Source: Acanthamoeba castellanii str. Neff
Lineage: Eukaryota > Discosea > Longamoebia > Acanthamoebidae
Direction: 5' to 3'
Assembly (NCBI RefSeq): GCF_000313135.1
Contig: NW_004457654.1
Span: forward strand, 8,210 to 72,209
Length of the DNA stretch: 64,000 nucleotides
Under the pieces are notes generated by a model. That model saw only the letters and a program-made list of their open reading frames with translations. It had not been told where the DNA came from and did not search any database. Of the stretch, positions 1 through 10,346 are shown in pieces. Numbering within the stretch: the first letter of the stretch is position 1; every line of letters begins with the position of its first letter. Both the position numbers and the translations under genes were made by a program.

Positions 1-150
1 ACTAACTCCAAAAGGAATGGGGGTGGTGGTGGTAGTGGTACCCATGATGGTGGGGGAGGTTTGAGCACTGAACAGAATGTGAGGTGTGTCTTGTTTGGCA
101 GCAAATGGTGGAGTTGCTGATTTGTGCCAAGGGGGGGTTCTGTGGAGGTG

Positions 151-173
151 CACACACACACACACACACACAC
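151..173. repeat. (CA)n microsatellite
   Basis: A perfect CA dinucleotide run inside the CpG-depleted block. It is not within a credible coding region. Confidence 0.9.
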
Positions 174-581
174 CACCAGAGAGCAAACAAGAAATAGACC
201 CCTTTTTGTTCAGTTTTCCCCTACATCTCTGCAGCATTGGCCTGCCAAAGTGGCTGTTTTGCAAAAAGTGGCTGTTTTTGCAAACAAATGGCTGCTGGCT
301 GGCTCTCATAGTTCACATTCTTGCCTGTGTATCTCTCTTCCTTGTCACCTCAGCTCCTCATCACCCCTACCCTGGCAGAGCCCTCCCTTGTGTGCATTGT
401 TGCTCTCACCCATTGACCCTCTCTTTCACCCCTGCCTGGCCTGCTGGCCCTTTTTCTTTGTTTTGTTCTGCTTTTCTTGGCCAGTTTGCACTCATCAATC
501 CTCTCTCTCTCTCTCTTGGCGCCTAGGATCTTGCCCCCTCTCCATGTTGCCTTTGGTGCACCCCAATTTGCTGCTCTTTAG

Positions 582-1082
582 GCCATTGCAAGCACTGGCC
601 CATGCTCACCTTTCCATTGGCCAGCCTCCCCCATCCCACACCCAACACATGAGGTTGTCCACTCTGCTCCTGCTTTCCTCACTGCTCAATCATCAGACTG
701 CCCCCCACTTCACATCAGCCTCTACAGCTTCCTCATCCAGAGCTTAGAGCTTCCCAATCCTTCTCCCCACCCCATCACATTGCCCACCACCCCCTACCAC
801 ATTCTCTATGAGGCAAATCCCACCTACTTCCTCTCCTTCTGTGCTGCCCTTTACTCCAGCTTTGTCTGCCTCTCCTCTACCCCCATAGCAGAGGGCAACA
901 TCTCCTCTCTTGGCAACTGGCTCCTCACCTTCCACTCTAAATTCCTGGAGGAGTCAGATCTCACAGCCATCACTTCCTTCCTACAAGGCCTAACTTCACA
1001 TCCTGCCCTTGCCCCTCTCACACCCAAGACCAGCTCCTCCTCCTCTTCCAGTCCACAGAAAGTGCAAAAGTCCATTGGCTAA
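582..1082 (+). CDS. Possible terminal exon, unknown protein
   Basis: The frame is open from just after a possible 3' splice site (pyrimidine-rich tract ending in TAG at 579-581) to a TAA at 1080-1082, about 166 codons without ATG. The translation has normal-looking composition with hydrophobic helices (for example FLSFCAALYSSFVCL around 820-865) and a serine tail (SSSSSSS). It has no ATG, so it could only be the last exon of a gene entering from the left, or a decayed coding relic. I recognise no family. It lies in the CpG-depleted block, so an inactive copy is quite possible. Confidence 0.25.
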   Translation, partial: AIASTGPCSPFHWPASPIPHPTHEVVHSAPAFLTAQSSDCPPLHISLYSFLIQSLELPNPSPHPITLPTTPYHILYEANPTYFLSFCAALYSSFVCLSSTPIAEGNISSLGNWLLTFHSKFLEESDLTAITSFLQGLTSHPALAPLTPKTSSSSSSSPQKVQKSIG

Positions 1083-1492
1083 TGTTTCCCTCCACTCTGT
1101 TCTGTTCCTCATTCCAACAAAATACATTTGCCCTTTTTTTAGACTTATGCCTTGAAATTCTTCCTTGGCCCCATCTGCTTTTACCTGACCAACACCATTT
1201 TTCCCTGTTTTGCCACTCTCTGTACATATTTTGCCAAAACCACTCACACACCATGTTCACAAAAGCACTGCTTTCACTGCACATACACATATATCACTTG
1301 TACAGATTTTACTTAACAAAAGGTGCCACTGGCACCTTTTTCCAGACACAGTGTTCTGACACACAGGAGGAGGGGTGGTGTTTCTGCAAACAGAATGAGG
1401 TGTGTAAGTGTGTACAAGAGGATTGAAGAGAAACTGGATGTTGTGGTGTGTGCCATGCATGCCATGCCATGTCTCAGATGGTGCAGGCCTTG

Positions 1493-1849
1493 TCAGTGTT
1501 GGCTACCCCAGACCCTGTTGGCTGCTTCCACCACAACCTTGTCCTGCTTCTTCTGCTCAGTCTTCACATGGACAACTACACTCAATACCACTTGTGTTGT
1601 CAAGGCCTCCACATATGCATGCAGGCTTGCCAGAAACCAGTCTGCAAGCCTCACAGCAGCCTGCAGCCACTCTTCATCATCTGGCCACAGCTGGCACATC
1701 AGCATGTGGACCTCATTGTCCCTGGCCTTCCTGCTACCAACCACCTCTGTTGCCTTCATTGTGAGCACTACTCCCCTAACAGGTGGCCCTGCATTTTGCA
1801 CTTCGATTTTTGCTTGTTTATCCAAATAAGGACAAAGAAGACAATGCAA
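1493..1849 (-). CDS. Possible ORF, unknown protein
   Basis: An uninterrupted ATG-to-stop frame of 118 codons on the minus strand in the CpG-depleted block. The predicted protein is mixed in charge, with helical stretches such as AVRLADWFLASLHAYVEAL and a Lys/Gln-rich segment KTEQKKQDK near the C-terminus, which is better composition than most shadow frames nearby. No family is recognised, and overlapping plus-strand frames of similar length exist, so the strand is uncertain. Treat as a candidate only. Confidence 0.2.
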   Translation of the reverse strand: MHCLLCPYLDKQAKIEVQNAGPPVRGVVLTMKATEVVGSRKARDNEVHMLMCQLWPDDEEWLQAAVRLADWFLASLHAYVEALTTQVVLSVVVHVKTEQKKQDKVVVEAANRVWGSQH

Positions 1850-2071
1850 AGTAGTGCCCTGCTTCCCATGGTCAGCAGTGGTTGTGTAGAGTCCAGGAGG
1901 AGAGAGATTGAGGTTTAGGCATTAGGTCACTGGGAATAGTGGTTGCAGCCTACTTTAGATCTGGTGTGTTCTGTACAACAGTAGAGAAAGGAAGTGGGTG
2001 TGATCCCCGTAGGGTTGGTGTATGTGCTTGAAGTGTGTGTAGACTTCTTGGACCCAATGACAGCTCTGTAC

Positions 2072-3101
2072 CTACGAGGTCCTGTCTTCGTGCACCGCCA
2101 GGTAGTGTGCGCGCAGCCTCGCCTCCTCCCTCTTCCTTGATCCCTGCTGGTCCCCTTCTGCATGTAAGCCAGAACACAGGAGTAAGTAGGTTGATGGCAC
2201 CACGCAAAAGGCTAAAAAGCAGGTGAATGCGTACCATCGAAAATGGGAGTTGAGGGCTCACTGCGCGAGTAGGACTCGGCCTTCACAGGTGTGTGTACAG
2301 GGGTCGTAGGCTGGCTCTGCGACCTCTCCTCCTGGCCCTTCGCCTCCGCCTCGTCGGTGCCCTTCCTTGGGGACTGGTAATATTGTGAACACCGTGGAGC
2401 GAGAGCGCGAGAGAGGGAGAGAGAGAGAGAGAGAAAAGAGTCACCCACCTTGACCTTGTGTGCTTGGCAGCGACAGAACTGACAACTGAGGAGAGAGGGA
2501 CGCGTACGGCAAGCGGATGCTGAAGAATGCCCTGCAGGTGCTTCTCCTTCTCCATCATTTCGAGGCGCTCCTTTTCCTTTTGCTTCCATGCGGGGTCGCC
2601 CTTGTTGAGGTCCCTCCGCTGGGCCTTCAGCTGCAGTTCCTTGAGCTTCTTGGCGATCATCTCCTCTTCCGTTTCACCGGACCGCCACGCCTGCTCCGCA
2701 CTGTTGGGTCTCCGCGCACGCACCACACACGTCCACAGATGAGGAGCCAGAGAAAGAGGGTTGCCCAACCCAGCAGCAGCAGCACGGGAAAGAGAAGAAG
2801 ATTGGGGAGGGGAAGGTGAGCACCAAAGACGAAAACGAAACGCGAAAAACCATCCATAAATCATGAATTATGAAGTGGCCAACGGACATAGATTTTATAA
2901 TATAAAAATATAGAATATAAAAAAGAAAATGACAAACAGGAAATGCAGCCGGGAGGGGAAGAAAAAGAGCGGCAGAACATACGTTCCTCTGGGCTTGAAG
3001 GAGGGGCGCACCACTACCACGGGCTGCACCTTTGTGCCTTCGCTCTCGTCAATCAGGGCCTTCAAGCGGATCTGCTCCATCTCTACCTGGTGCTGTGCCA
3101 T
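2072..3101 (-). CDS. Small charged coiled-coil protein
   Basis: Several exons join cleanly. Exon 1 starts MAQHQVEMEQIRLKALIDE and ends at a GTATGT donor near 2980. Exon 2 resumes at about 2700 with a long charged helix (EEEMIAKKLKELQLKAQRR and KQKEKERLEMMEKEKHLQG). A serine/threonine-proline segment (SQPTTPVHTPVKAES) follows in the exon at about 2225-2378. The last exon (about 2072-2160) joins in phase and ends KREEARLRAHYLAVHEDRTS before a TAG. The 3' boundary of exon 2 is less certain. The product is a small, hydrophilic, probably soluble protein. I recognise no family and assign no function. Its start faces the CBS gene. Confidence 0.55.
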
Positions 3102-3633
3102 ATTTTTATTTATGTTTTGGTGTTGCTATCGGTGCTGTTGCTGTTGCTGTTTGGTGTTGGTGTTGTTTCCTCTTCGTCCTGTTCTCTTAGGGTCGTTCTT
3201 TGTGGCCCTGGAACTCCCTTGCCGGCGCGTTGTACAGGTCCTGCCCTATCCGGCGGCTGCCTTTCCGTGAAGGGGCAGCACAAGCGCGCAACAGGACACC
3301 CACCGCCGCAGGCTCGTGCTTTTCCTCCACCTTCCGCCGACTCCTCTGTCGCGCAAGTGCGCGGCCTTCATTCTTGGCATGCCTCACATGCCGATCGATT
3401 TTGTCACTTTTGCGGTATCATCTTGGAACGCCGTCGCTGATTCGGCCGCTCATGTGTTAGACCGTTGACTGGCGGTGGGAACGTCGGCCAGAAATCAACC
3501 ATTTTTCCATGATTTCTATTGGTCGCTCCCCCCTATCTTTCGCGCAGTTGTGTTGGCTTTGCTTTCTTCACGCACACCACCGCGCAAACAGTCGCAATCT
3601 AGATTTGGCACTTCCCACTCTCTCGCTTATCAA
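3102..3633. promoter_or_regulatory. Divergent intergenic region
   Basis: About 530 bases separate the start codons of two divergently transcribed genes, so both promoters should lie here. The left part is T-rich with a CTGTTG-type repeat (about 3115-3165). I see no clear TATA box and no convincing exon. Confidence 0.45.
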
Positions 3634-4896
3634 ATGGACTACCTGAAGAACGTCAACGTTGAGGAACTACCCAAGGTGGACACTATTCACCATGTGCTCG
3701 CCACCGACTCTGCTTCTACGGCACTCAAGGTTTGTTTTCCCTCGCCCCCCCCCCACCCCACTCAAGCTCGCTGCTGACCCAAACAACTCTCTTGACGATT
3801 TTGTTTGTTGGCGCAGCTCCTGACCAAGTACAACGTGTTGAGCGCGCCTGTACTGGACAAGGAGCGCAACCAGTACATCGGCTTCGTCGACATGGTCGAC
3901 TTGGCCGCCTTCATTGTAGACATCTACACCGAAACAGACATAATGGGCGAGAACTTCCTCTCGCTCCTCGAGCAGGGCGAGCGCTTCATCACCACCAAAG
4001 TGAAGGACCTCATCAGTACGCTCTTCCCCCCCCAAACCCAATCGTCGAGAGGCTCGCTTGCTTGGTGGTGTTGGTGCCTAACGGTTGCCCCCCCCCCAAA
4101 TGAACCTTCCCTCCAAATATAGACCTTTCGTCGCGTAACCCATTCGTGCCGGTGCGGGAGGGCTCGTCGCTCTACTCGGTGATCGAGCTGCTGGCCAAGC
4201 ACAAGGTCCACCGCGTGCCGGTGATCGACCTGCAGGGACGCGTGAGCAACCTCCTCACGCAGTCGTCGGTGCTGTCCTACCTCGCCGCCCACCTCGACAA
4301 GCTGGGATCCGTCACCGAACAGACTGTGGCCGAATTGCTGCTGGGCCACAAGGACGTGATCACCATCGGAGTCAACGCCCGTGCCATTGATGCCTTCAAG
4401 ATCATGACTGACCGCGGCATCTCTGCCGTGGGCGTCGTCGACGAGGAGGGCAAGCTCGTGGGCAACATCTCGGTGAGAGATATCCGGGTACGCACTCTTC
4501 TTTCTTCGACTTGGCAAGTCGTTGCGCCAGCTGACAACTAGGTGCCTTCTCTCCCCCCCCCACCAAAGGTGGTGGCTGGAGATGCTCGCCTCATTCAGCG
4601 GCTATACCTTGGCGTCAGGGAGTTCATCTACAAGATCAACTCGGAGAGGATCGACGTACGTCAGCTCTTCGCCGCTTGCGCCGGCGCAAATCCACTGCTT
4701 TGGTGCGGTGCTAACGCGCGCCTCCCTCCGAGTAGATCATCAACCCGGCCATCGGGTGCTCTGCCAAGGACACGTACGGCCTTGTGGTGCAGAAGCTGGC
4801 GGCCTCCCGAGTACACAGGATCTACGTGGTCGAGAACCACGTGCCCATTGGCCTCATTTCCCTCTCCGACGCGCTTCTCCCCCTCGTCAGCCACTG
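3634..4896 (+). CDS. Four-CBS-domain protein
   Basis: Five exons join in frame: 3634-3729, 3817-4015, 4123-4487, 4569-4655 and 4736-4896. The protein (about 300 residues) consists almost only of four CBS motifs in two Bateman modules. Typical CBS signatures are visible: KYNVLSAPVLDKERNQYIGFVDMVDL, written here in parts as NVLSAPVLD and YIGFVDMVDL; KHKVHRVPVIDLQGRV; DRGISAVGVVDEEGKLVGNI; and SRVHRIYVVENHVPIGLISL. Such proteins bind adenine nucleotides; AMPK gamma subunits and fungal Sds23 have this architecture. No catalytic domain is fused, which suits a regulatory subunit. Whether it is an AMPK gamma or an independent CBS sensor cannot be settled by eye. The start is the first ATG of the conserved frame. 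Confidence 0.88.
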
Positions 4897-5159
4897 AGCC
4901 AGCGCCTTTTGGGCCATAACCAAAAACAAAAAACACAAAACAAATACTTGCTGACGTCATGGCCGCCCTTACAAAGGCAAAAGAAAAAGGAAAAAGGGGC
5001 GAAGCGAAAAGGAAGGAGGCGAAACCACGCCAAGTGACATTGTTCGTCGCACACCACCACCACCTTCGTCTAAAAGGCGGAAGGAGACAAATCAAAAAGG
5101 AGCACGAGTAGCAAGAAGCGAACTTGCCCACAGCAGCGGTGCAGCGCAGTTGATTGAGC

Positions 5160-7642
5160 ATGAAAGCACAGGACCAAGAGGAGAGGAATCTGCAAGTGGG
5201 CGGAGGAGCAGAAGTTCCCGAGGCGTCAGAACCTACGAGTAGGAAGGGAGAAGATAAGAGAAGCACCAAGAGCAACCCTAACAAACCGCACGTCAGGTTC
5301 AGCAGCACCTCCAAAGCAAAAGGCAAAGAGACTACCTCTGGCGCAGCCAAGCGCTGCGCCTCCTCCCACGAGAAGAGATCCACCAGCCGGGCAAGGATAG
5401 AAGAGCGGCCAGAAGAGAAGCAGCTACGCTATGCAGTGGAGGACGGAGACGCGGGAAAAGTGGAGCTGCTCTTGAAAGAGAGCGGTATCGATCCTGGCGC
5501 GGAGCTCATGCGGGAGCGAGCCACTCCGCTTCACCTGGCCGCAGCCAAGGGCCACGACTCGGTGGTCGATGTTCTCCTGCGCATGGGTGCCGCCGTTGAC
5601 CCGTTGGACAAAGATCGCGTGACTCCGCTGTACGCCCAGGACTTTGAATTGCTGAGCCATTGTATCGCTTTATTGTGAGGGAGGGGGCACCACGCTAACG
5701 CATTCCTACAGGCATGATGCCGCCATGCGAGGAAACGTGCAGTGCTTGCGACTCCTCTTGGCCGCGCAAGCGGATCCTAATCATCGGTATGGTGCCCCTC
5801 CCGCCTTGTGTCCATCACTCCACTGCTGAGCATTCCGCACAGGGACGTCGATGGCTGCACTCCGCTGCACAAGGCCGCCAACTACGGCCTTGCCAACTGC
5901 GTTGAGTTGCTTCTGGCTCACGGCGCCAAAGTGGACAGCACGGATAATGAAGGTACCGGCCCTTACGCCTTGTGCCAACGCGCCACGGAGTGAAGCGCTT
6001 CACGCGCTGACGTCGGGTGTGGCTAGGAACGACTCCTCTGCACAGGGCTGCATGCGAAAGACGAAGCGCGGTTGTGGAGATGCTTCTCGAACAAGGGGCG
6101 TCTCTGATCGCCCGCGATGTCTATGGTCAGAAGGTCGTTCACAAGGGTACTTGTCCGAATGTTCTCTCACAGGTCTTTATTTGTAGCCATGACCAACCCC
6201 TCAAGCTTCCCCCCTCCACAGCGGCTATCACTTGCAACTTGACGGTCCTTGAGATACTGCGACAAAAGAACGCCTCCATGGACGCTGAAGGTGCGTCACC
6301 TGTGAACCACAGCCACACCTCCCTGGCGCCACTCACCGCACCCCACGTCCCGCCAACAGACAAGAACGGAATCACTCCTTTCCTCCTCTGGTACGTACAC
6401 GCCAGCGTAGTGGTGGTGGAGGGTGAGGCTGCGGCAACACTAGAGTGCGTCCTTACCCTTCTCCCTGTGGGGTCAGTGTCGCTGCTGGAGATGAGGACAC
6501 GGCTCAGTTCTTCATCAAGTGTAAGGTCAACATTTACAAGAAGAGCACGCGAGGTCTCTGGAGCGCACCACACTTCGCCGCCAACGAGTACGTTGCGTCT
6601 CAGTCACACTCCTGCGAGGCAGGGCAGATCTGCTAACCCGTACATCGCTCCTCCTGCGACTTACCGCAGAGGTCATGCTGACATGCTGCTACTGCTCCTC
6701 TTGGCCGGCGTGCCGATGAGTGAACGCGACCTGTACGGCCGCACACCCCTCCACATTGCGGTGGAGGCTCAAGCATACGCGTGCGCAGCCTTCCTCCTGC
6801 AGGTACGAGTATTTTCTTGTCATCATCTACCCAGTCTCGCACCTCTCCAGTGGTACCAAGAGAGCACCGCCGCTGAAACCACGTTAACCGTACCACACAC
6901 CATATTCCACTGGACAGGTGGGAGAGAATCCCCTTGTTGAGGACACGTTCGCGCGGTCGGTATGTGGTTTCCAAGACGCTATGGAGATTGCATTGCATGA
7001 TCACTGACGCATCATTGGATGTGTGTGACGCAGCCGCTCAAGACGGCCAAGAAGAACGCCCGGATGTGGCAACTGTTTGAGTCGGTGCGCGAAGACAAGA
7101 TGAAGATCATCGAGCGGGAGCAGGCGATCCGCAAGCACTTCTCGCGCAACATGTTTAGCGAGTTCTTCAGCGACCTGTGGTACAACACGTTCGCCCTGCT
7201 CGCTTCCTTCCTGCCGTTCTTCTCCTACACGTCCCGCGGCCGCGGTGCGGCAGCGAGCAGCAACGACGACCAAGGGCTCGAGGATGGAGAGGAGAGGTAC
7301 TTTGAGGAGCTCTACTTCAAGCTGCTGCGGGAGGAGCTCGACGATGGCGTGATCGAACGGGGCGACCACTTGAACGTCCGGTTCACGCTGCTTCGCGCTC
7401 CGCAGAGCCTCACCGTGTTCGGCGTGAAGAGCCTCCTCTTCCAAAAGTACGGCCTCACGCCGGAAAAGGTCCGCCTGTGCGCGATGACGGACCTCCCGCC
7501 GGCTGCCGGCAGCGGGGGTGGCGACGCGTCGGAGGAACACTTCGACGCCGAGGTACGCGAGCTGCCAGACACGATGACGCTCAGGGAGTGCCACGGGCTC
7601 ACGTCAACCAGCACGCTCTACCTCGACTACATTCTCACGTGA
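5160..7642 (+). CDS. Ankyrin-repeat protein with ubiquitin-like tail
   Basis: A multi-exon gene. The N-terminus is basic, Ser/Lys-rich and probably disordered (about 80 residues). It is followed by about eight ankyrin repeats spread over short exons, each with the TPLHxAA consensus (ATPLHLAAAKGHDSVVDVLL, CTPLHKAANYGLANCVELLL, TPLHRAACERRSAVVEMLL, RTPLHIAVEAQAYACAAFLL). The large last exon (about 7034-7642) begins with a basic helix (ARMWQLFESVREDKMKIIE) and has a hydrophobic stretch ALLASFLPFFSY. It ends with a beta-rich region (VRFTLLRAP...SLLFQKYGLTPEKVRL...TLYLDYIL) that looks ubiquitin-like. Ankyrin proteins are protein-interaction scaffolds; the partner is unknown. The first ATG at 5160 opens the frame. 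The middle exons (6200-6660) are least certain. It is convergent with the next gene, 98 bases away. Confidence 0.8.
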
Positions 7643-7687
7643 GCGCAGCCAACGAAGAAGGGTGTGCGCACGAATGAACCAATGCAT

Positions 7688-7693
7688 AATAAA
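7688..7693 (+). terminator. Candidate polyadenylation signal
   Basis: An AATAAA hexamer about 45 bases after the stop of the ankyrin gene, in the short gap before the convergent membrane-protein gene. The placement fits; no transcript evidence is available. Confidence 0.4.
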
Positions 7694-7740
7694 GCGTACA
7701 ACTCAACTTCGCACGGATCAGTAGAACTGACTGCTGCGGT

Positions 7741-9810
7741 CTAGATGAAGCGCAGGAGCCACTGCTTGATTCCAGCAAAGAAGGAGACCGTGGCCGGGGA
7801 AGTGAGCATGTCTTCGTAGCGTTGCATCTTGAGACCTGCGGCGAGGAGGAAGCTGAGTACGAAGGAGCCAGCGAGAGGGCGGAACACACGACACACGACA
7901 CACGACACACGACACACGACACACGACACACGACACACGACACACGACACACGACACACGACACACGACACACGACACACGACACACGACACACGACACA
8001 CAGAGAGAGGATACGTACCGGCACCGATCAGACCGAATCCGAGCCCTGTGAGGACGAGAGGGAACGCCACCGAGTCCCTGAAGTAATCGTGGGACAATCT
8101 GGCCAGGTAGCCCCAAACCTGCACGAGATAGAAAGAGAGGTCAGGTGGACGGTTGAGAAAGGGACACCACGGGTGGGGGGAGATCCGCACCTGCAGACCG
8201 CTGATCACGGTGAGGTACTTCTTGTTGACCAGCGGACCGAGCACCAGAAGCACCGAAGAGATGAAGGTGCTCAGCGACGCCTGCGCAAGGCTCTTCTCCA
8301 CCACAGGCCGGGCCAACGAGTAGAGGAGCATTCCCATGCCGAAGCGAGTGAACGTGTCCCTGGGAGGAGAAAGAGAGTATTTCCTCATCATAATGAGAAT
8401 CGATAAATAAATAAATAAATAAATAATGCGTGGGTAGACAGATACCTGTCCCAGATTTCGCCCAAGGACACGAGCACGCCCGAGAGGACGAGCGACCTGA
8501 ACCACTTCTTGGTGCTCTGCTCGCGGAGGAAGTCCATTTCCTCCGATGCGCACACCACCGAAATGACTCCCAGCAGGTAGAACCAAAACGAATAGTCCCC
8601 GTTGCGCCCGCTCGCCAGAGAGTGGCCTGCATTGTTTGCCCATCATGAGAGACCAGAAAACGAGAACGAGAACGAAACGAAGAGCCGAGAAGGAACTGAG
8701 CGTACCGGTGTAGTACGGGATGATGAGCTTCTCGAGCACACGAGCCAGAACGATGGTCGAGCTGCCCAGCAGACACAAAGTTCGTTGGAACAGGCGATTT
8801 CGTCGCTGCACCTTTGTGGCATAATCATTGCCGTAGTCTAGTGCACCACAGGTCAGGCTGTTACTATGGATTGATTGACAGGCGACAGGCGACACTGACA
8901 CTACCGGGGAGAGTGGGCGTGCACAATACCCTTGTAGGAATAATAGGGGTGGTGATCAGCGCGTGCTTGAATGAGGTCCAACACGGTGTAGAAGGCGCTG
9001 ACAGCCACAGGGAACGTGAGGAAGGGCAACTTGAAGTAGCGAAGCAGAGCGCAACCTGACCCGCGACCAACACACCGTGTGTGCGCGTCAGCAGAACTAA
9101 CACATTTACCGTAAATGGAGAACGAGCCCTGGCAATGCCTACCGGTGAGGACGGTCATCGCCTCCATGGGAATGAAGCGCATCTCGTGTCTGCCCGGTCT
9201 TAGGTCGAAGAGACTGGGCGCAGATGGATCTTCACGTGTGAGTCTCGCACGCACACATGAAGCAGCACTCTCCCCGCCCTACCAAGTTTAGGGGGTTACG
9301 CACTTGGCGTAGTCGGGGGCCTCCAGGGAGCCGCTGGACGAGGGGAGTCCCAAGAAGCCGGTCATCTCCTGAACGCCGAACGTGGCGATCGGAGCCAGGC
9401 AAACCACAAACGCGCCCACCACGCCAGCAGCGACACTGATCACAAGCAGCAGCAGAAGAAGAAGAAGAAGAAGAAGCGACGGTCACCACCGGGCTACATT
9501 AACATTGAAGAGCTCTACGTATCCAAGGTTGTCGTGACGAATTGGAGTACGTACGGCTCATTGTTCTTCACCAGGTAGTGGGTCGCCGCCAGACCAAGCG
9601 CCCCATAGGCGCCAGACACAGCCAACAAACCCACTCCTGCTCAACGACGTAACGCAGCGTTTCATCAGCGCCAGCATCCCATGCACCCCCTCCCCCGATA
9701 TGATTGCCAGCAGAAGGCGTGCCTTTGAAGAGCTTCCAGCCGTAGTGCAGCAGAAGGGAGGTGCTGCCAATCGCCATCAGCCCACCGCCGTAGTGCAGCA
9801 CGTTGGCCAT
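7741..9810 (-). CDS. Polytopic membrane protein, unknown family
   Basis: About ten exons join in phase from ATG at 9810 (MANVLHYGGGLMAIGSTSLL) to the stop at 7741, giving roughly 420 residues. Nearly every exon carries a hydrophobic helix: GLLAVSGAYGALGLAATHYL, GVVGAFVVCLAPIATFGV, FLTFPVAVSAFYTVLDLI, FWFYLLGVISVVC, STFISSVLLVLGPLV, FPLVLTGLGFGLIGAG and FVLSFLLAAGL, so eight or so membrane spans are likely. Basic loops (KVQRRNRLFQRT) lie between them. I recognise no transporter or enzyme signature. The first intron (9637-9722) starts with GC, not GT, and keeps the frame. The last intron is mostly a heptanucleotide repeat. Many neighbouring donors are GTACG or GTATC. Confidence 0.72.
7883..8002. 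repeat. Heptanucleotide CGACACA tandem repeat
   Basis: About seventeen near-perfect copies of a 7-base unit (CGACACA on the plus strand). They sit inside the last intron of the minus-strand membrane-protein gene and are open in all frames, giving spurious His/Thr/Arg or Val/Cys/Arg ORFs. The same unit recurs at 62007-62036. Confidence 0.92.
8403..8426. repeat. (AAAT)n microsatellite
   Basis: A short tetranucleotide run in an intron of the minus-strand membrane-protein gene. Confidence 0.85.
9442..9476. repeat. (CAG)/(AAG)n trinucleotide run
   Basis: CAG repeats pass into AAG repeats on the plus strand, which read as a pyrimidine-rich CTT/CTG tract just upstream of a 3' splice site of the minus-strand membrane-protein gene. 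It may act as the polypyrimidine tract. Confidence 0.75.
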
Positions 9811-9840
9811 TGAAAAGCTGTGTTCACACCAATAATAAAT

Positions 9841-10301
9841 AAATTTATTATAGCAGGTAAGCGCTGGTGGTACATGGGGGGAGGGACGAAGCTGGTGTAG
9901 AGAGGGGGGAGGGGTAGATGGACCTGGGTCCTACGGACGGCGAGGCGAGGGCAGTATCGCGGAAAAGCCTCAACAATTGGGCGGCTTGCTCAGCGTTGAC
10001 GATTCCCTGCGCTGTGGCCTGGCCCAACACGCCTTCGATTCCGTTCATCTCTCGTGTGAGCGGTGGCCAGAAGAAGTGACCAGTCAAGGTGGCCCTGATA
10101 GAGAAAATTTTATTTTTCGGGGGCATTACGTCCACAGAAATGTATGGAATGTGTAATTAATACTTAATTGTTCAGGCAACCGAAACGCAACGACACTCTC
10201 TCGCTCTCTTCGTAGGAGGCAAACATAGGCCCCAGTGAGTTCAAAGCGCAACCCACGGCAACGTTCGTCGTGGCGCAAAGCGGTTGCCCGGAGCTCACCA
10301 T
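9841..10301 (-). CDS. Possible small membrane-type protein
   Basis: A doubtful small gene. The frame at about 9900-10105 after a good acceptor (TCTCTATCAG) reads ATLTGHFFWPPLTREM and then a helix EGVLGQATAQGIVNAEQAAQ, which looks like real protein. Upstream, an ATG at 10301 gives VAVGCALNSLGPM, which joins in phase through a GTTTGC donor. An alternative frame (ending FRLPEQL) also joins in phase through a donor after 10170 but has no nearby ATG. The 3' end is not fixed. No family is recognised. If real, it starts only 46 bases from the divergent DOCK gene. Confidence 0.35.
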
Positions 10302-10346
10302 AACCAACCGCGCCCAGACGACATAAGAGAGAGAGAGAGAGAAGAG

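Larger units (their letters stand above)
1..2030. other. CpG-depleted anomalous block
   Basis: Reading base by base I find only three CpG dinucleotides in about 2 kb (near 520, 1804 and 2008), although the block is roughly half G+C and is full of CpA, TpG, CCT and CTC. Just to the right (2070 onward) CpG appears several times in every 60 bases, as in the rest of the window. The change coincides with the 3' end of the next gene. The usual cause of such depletion is long-term cytosine methylation followed by deamination, typical of silenced repeats or inserted foreign DNA; a different origin of the DNA is the alternative. No recognisable transposase, reverse transcriptase or viral gene is visible. 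The left border lies outside the window. Confidence 0.8.

Noticed and set aside
124..747. A 207-codon plus-strand frame at the left end
   Set aside because: Much of it is CA-repeat and Ser/Pro/Leu-rich translation with no domain, and it overlaps the better frame ending at 1082.
7883..8002. CRISPR-like repeat array
   Set aside because: The repeats are contiguous 7-base units without unique spacers, in a eukaryotic intron.
7822..8901. Long ORFs with His-Thr or Val-Cys-Arg repeats on both strands
   Set aside because: They are read-through of a 7-base tandem repeat, which is open in every frame. The real minus-strand exons lie on either side and skip it.
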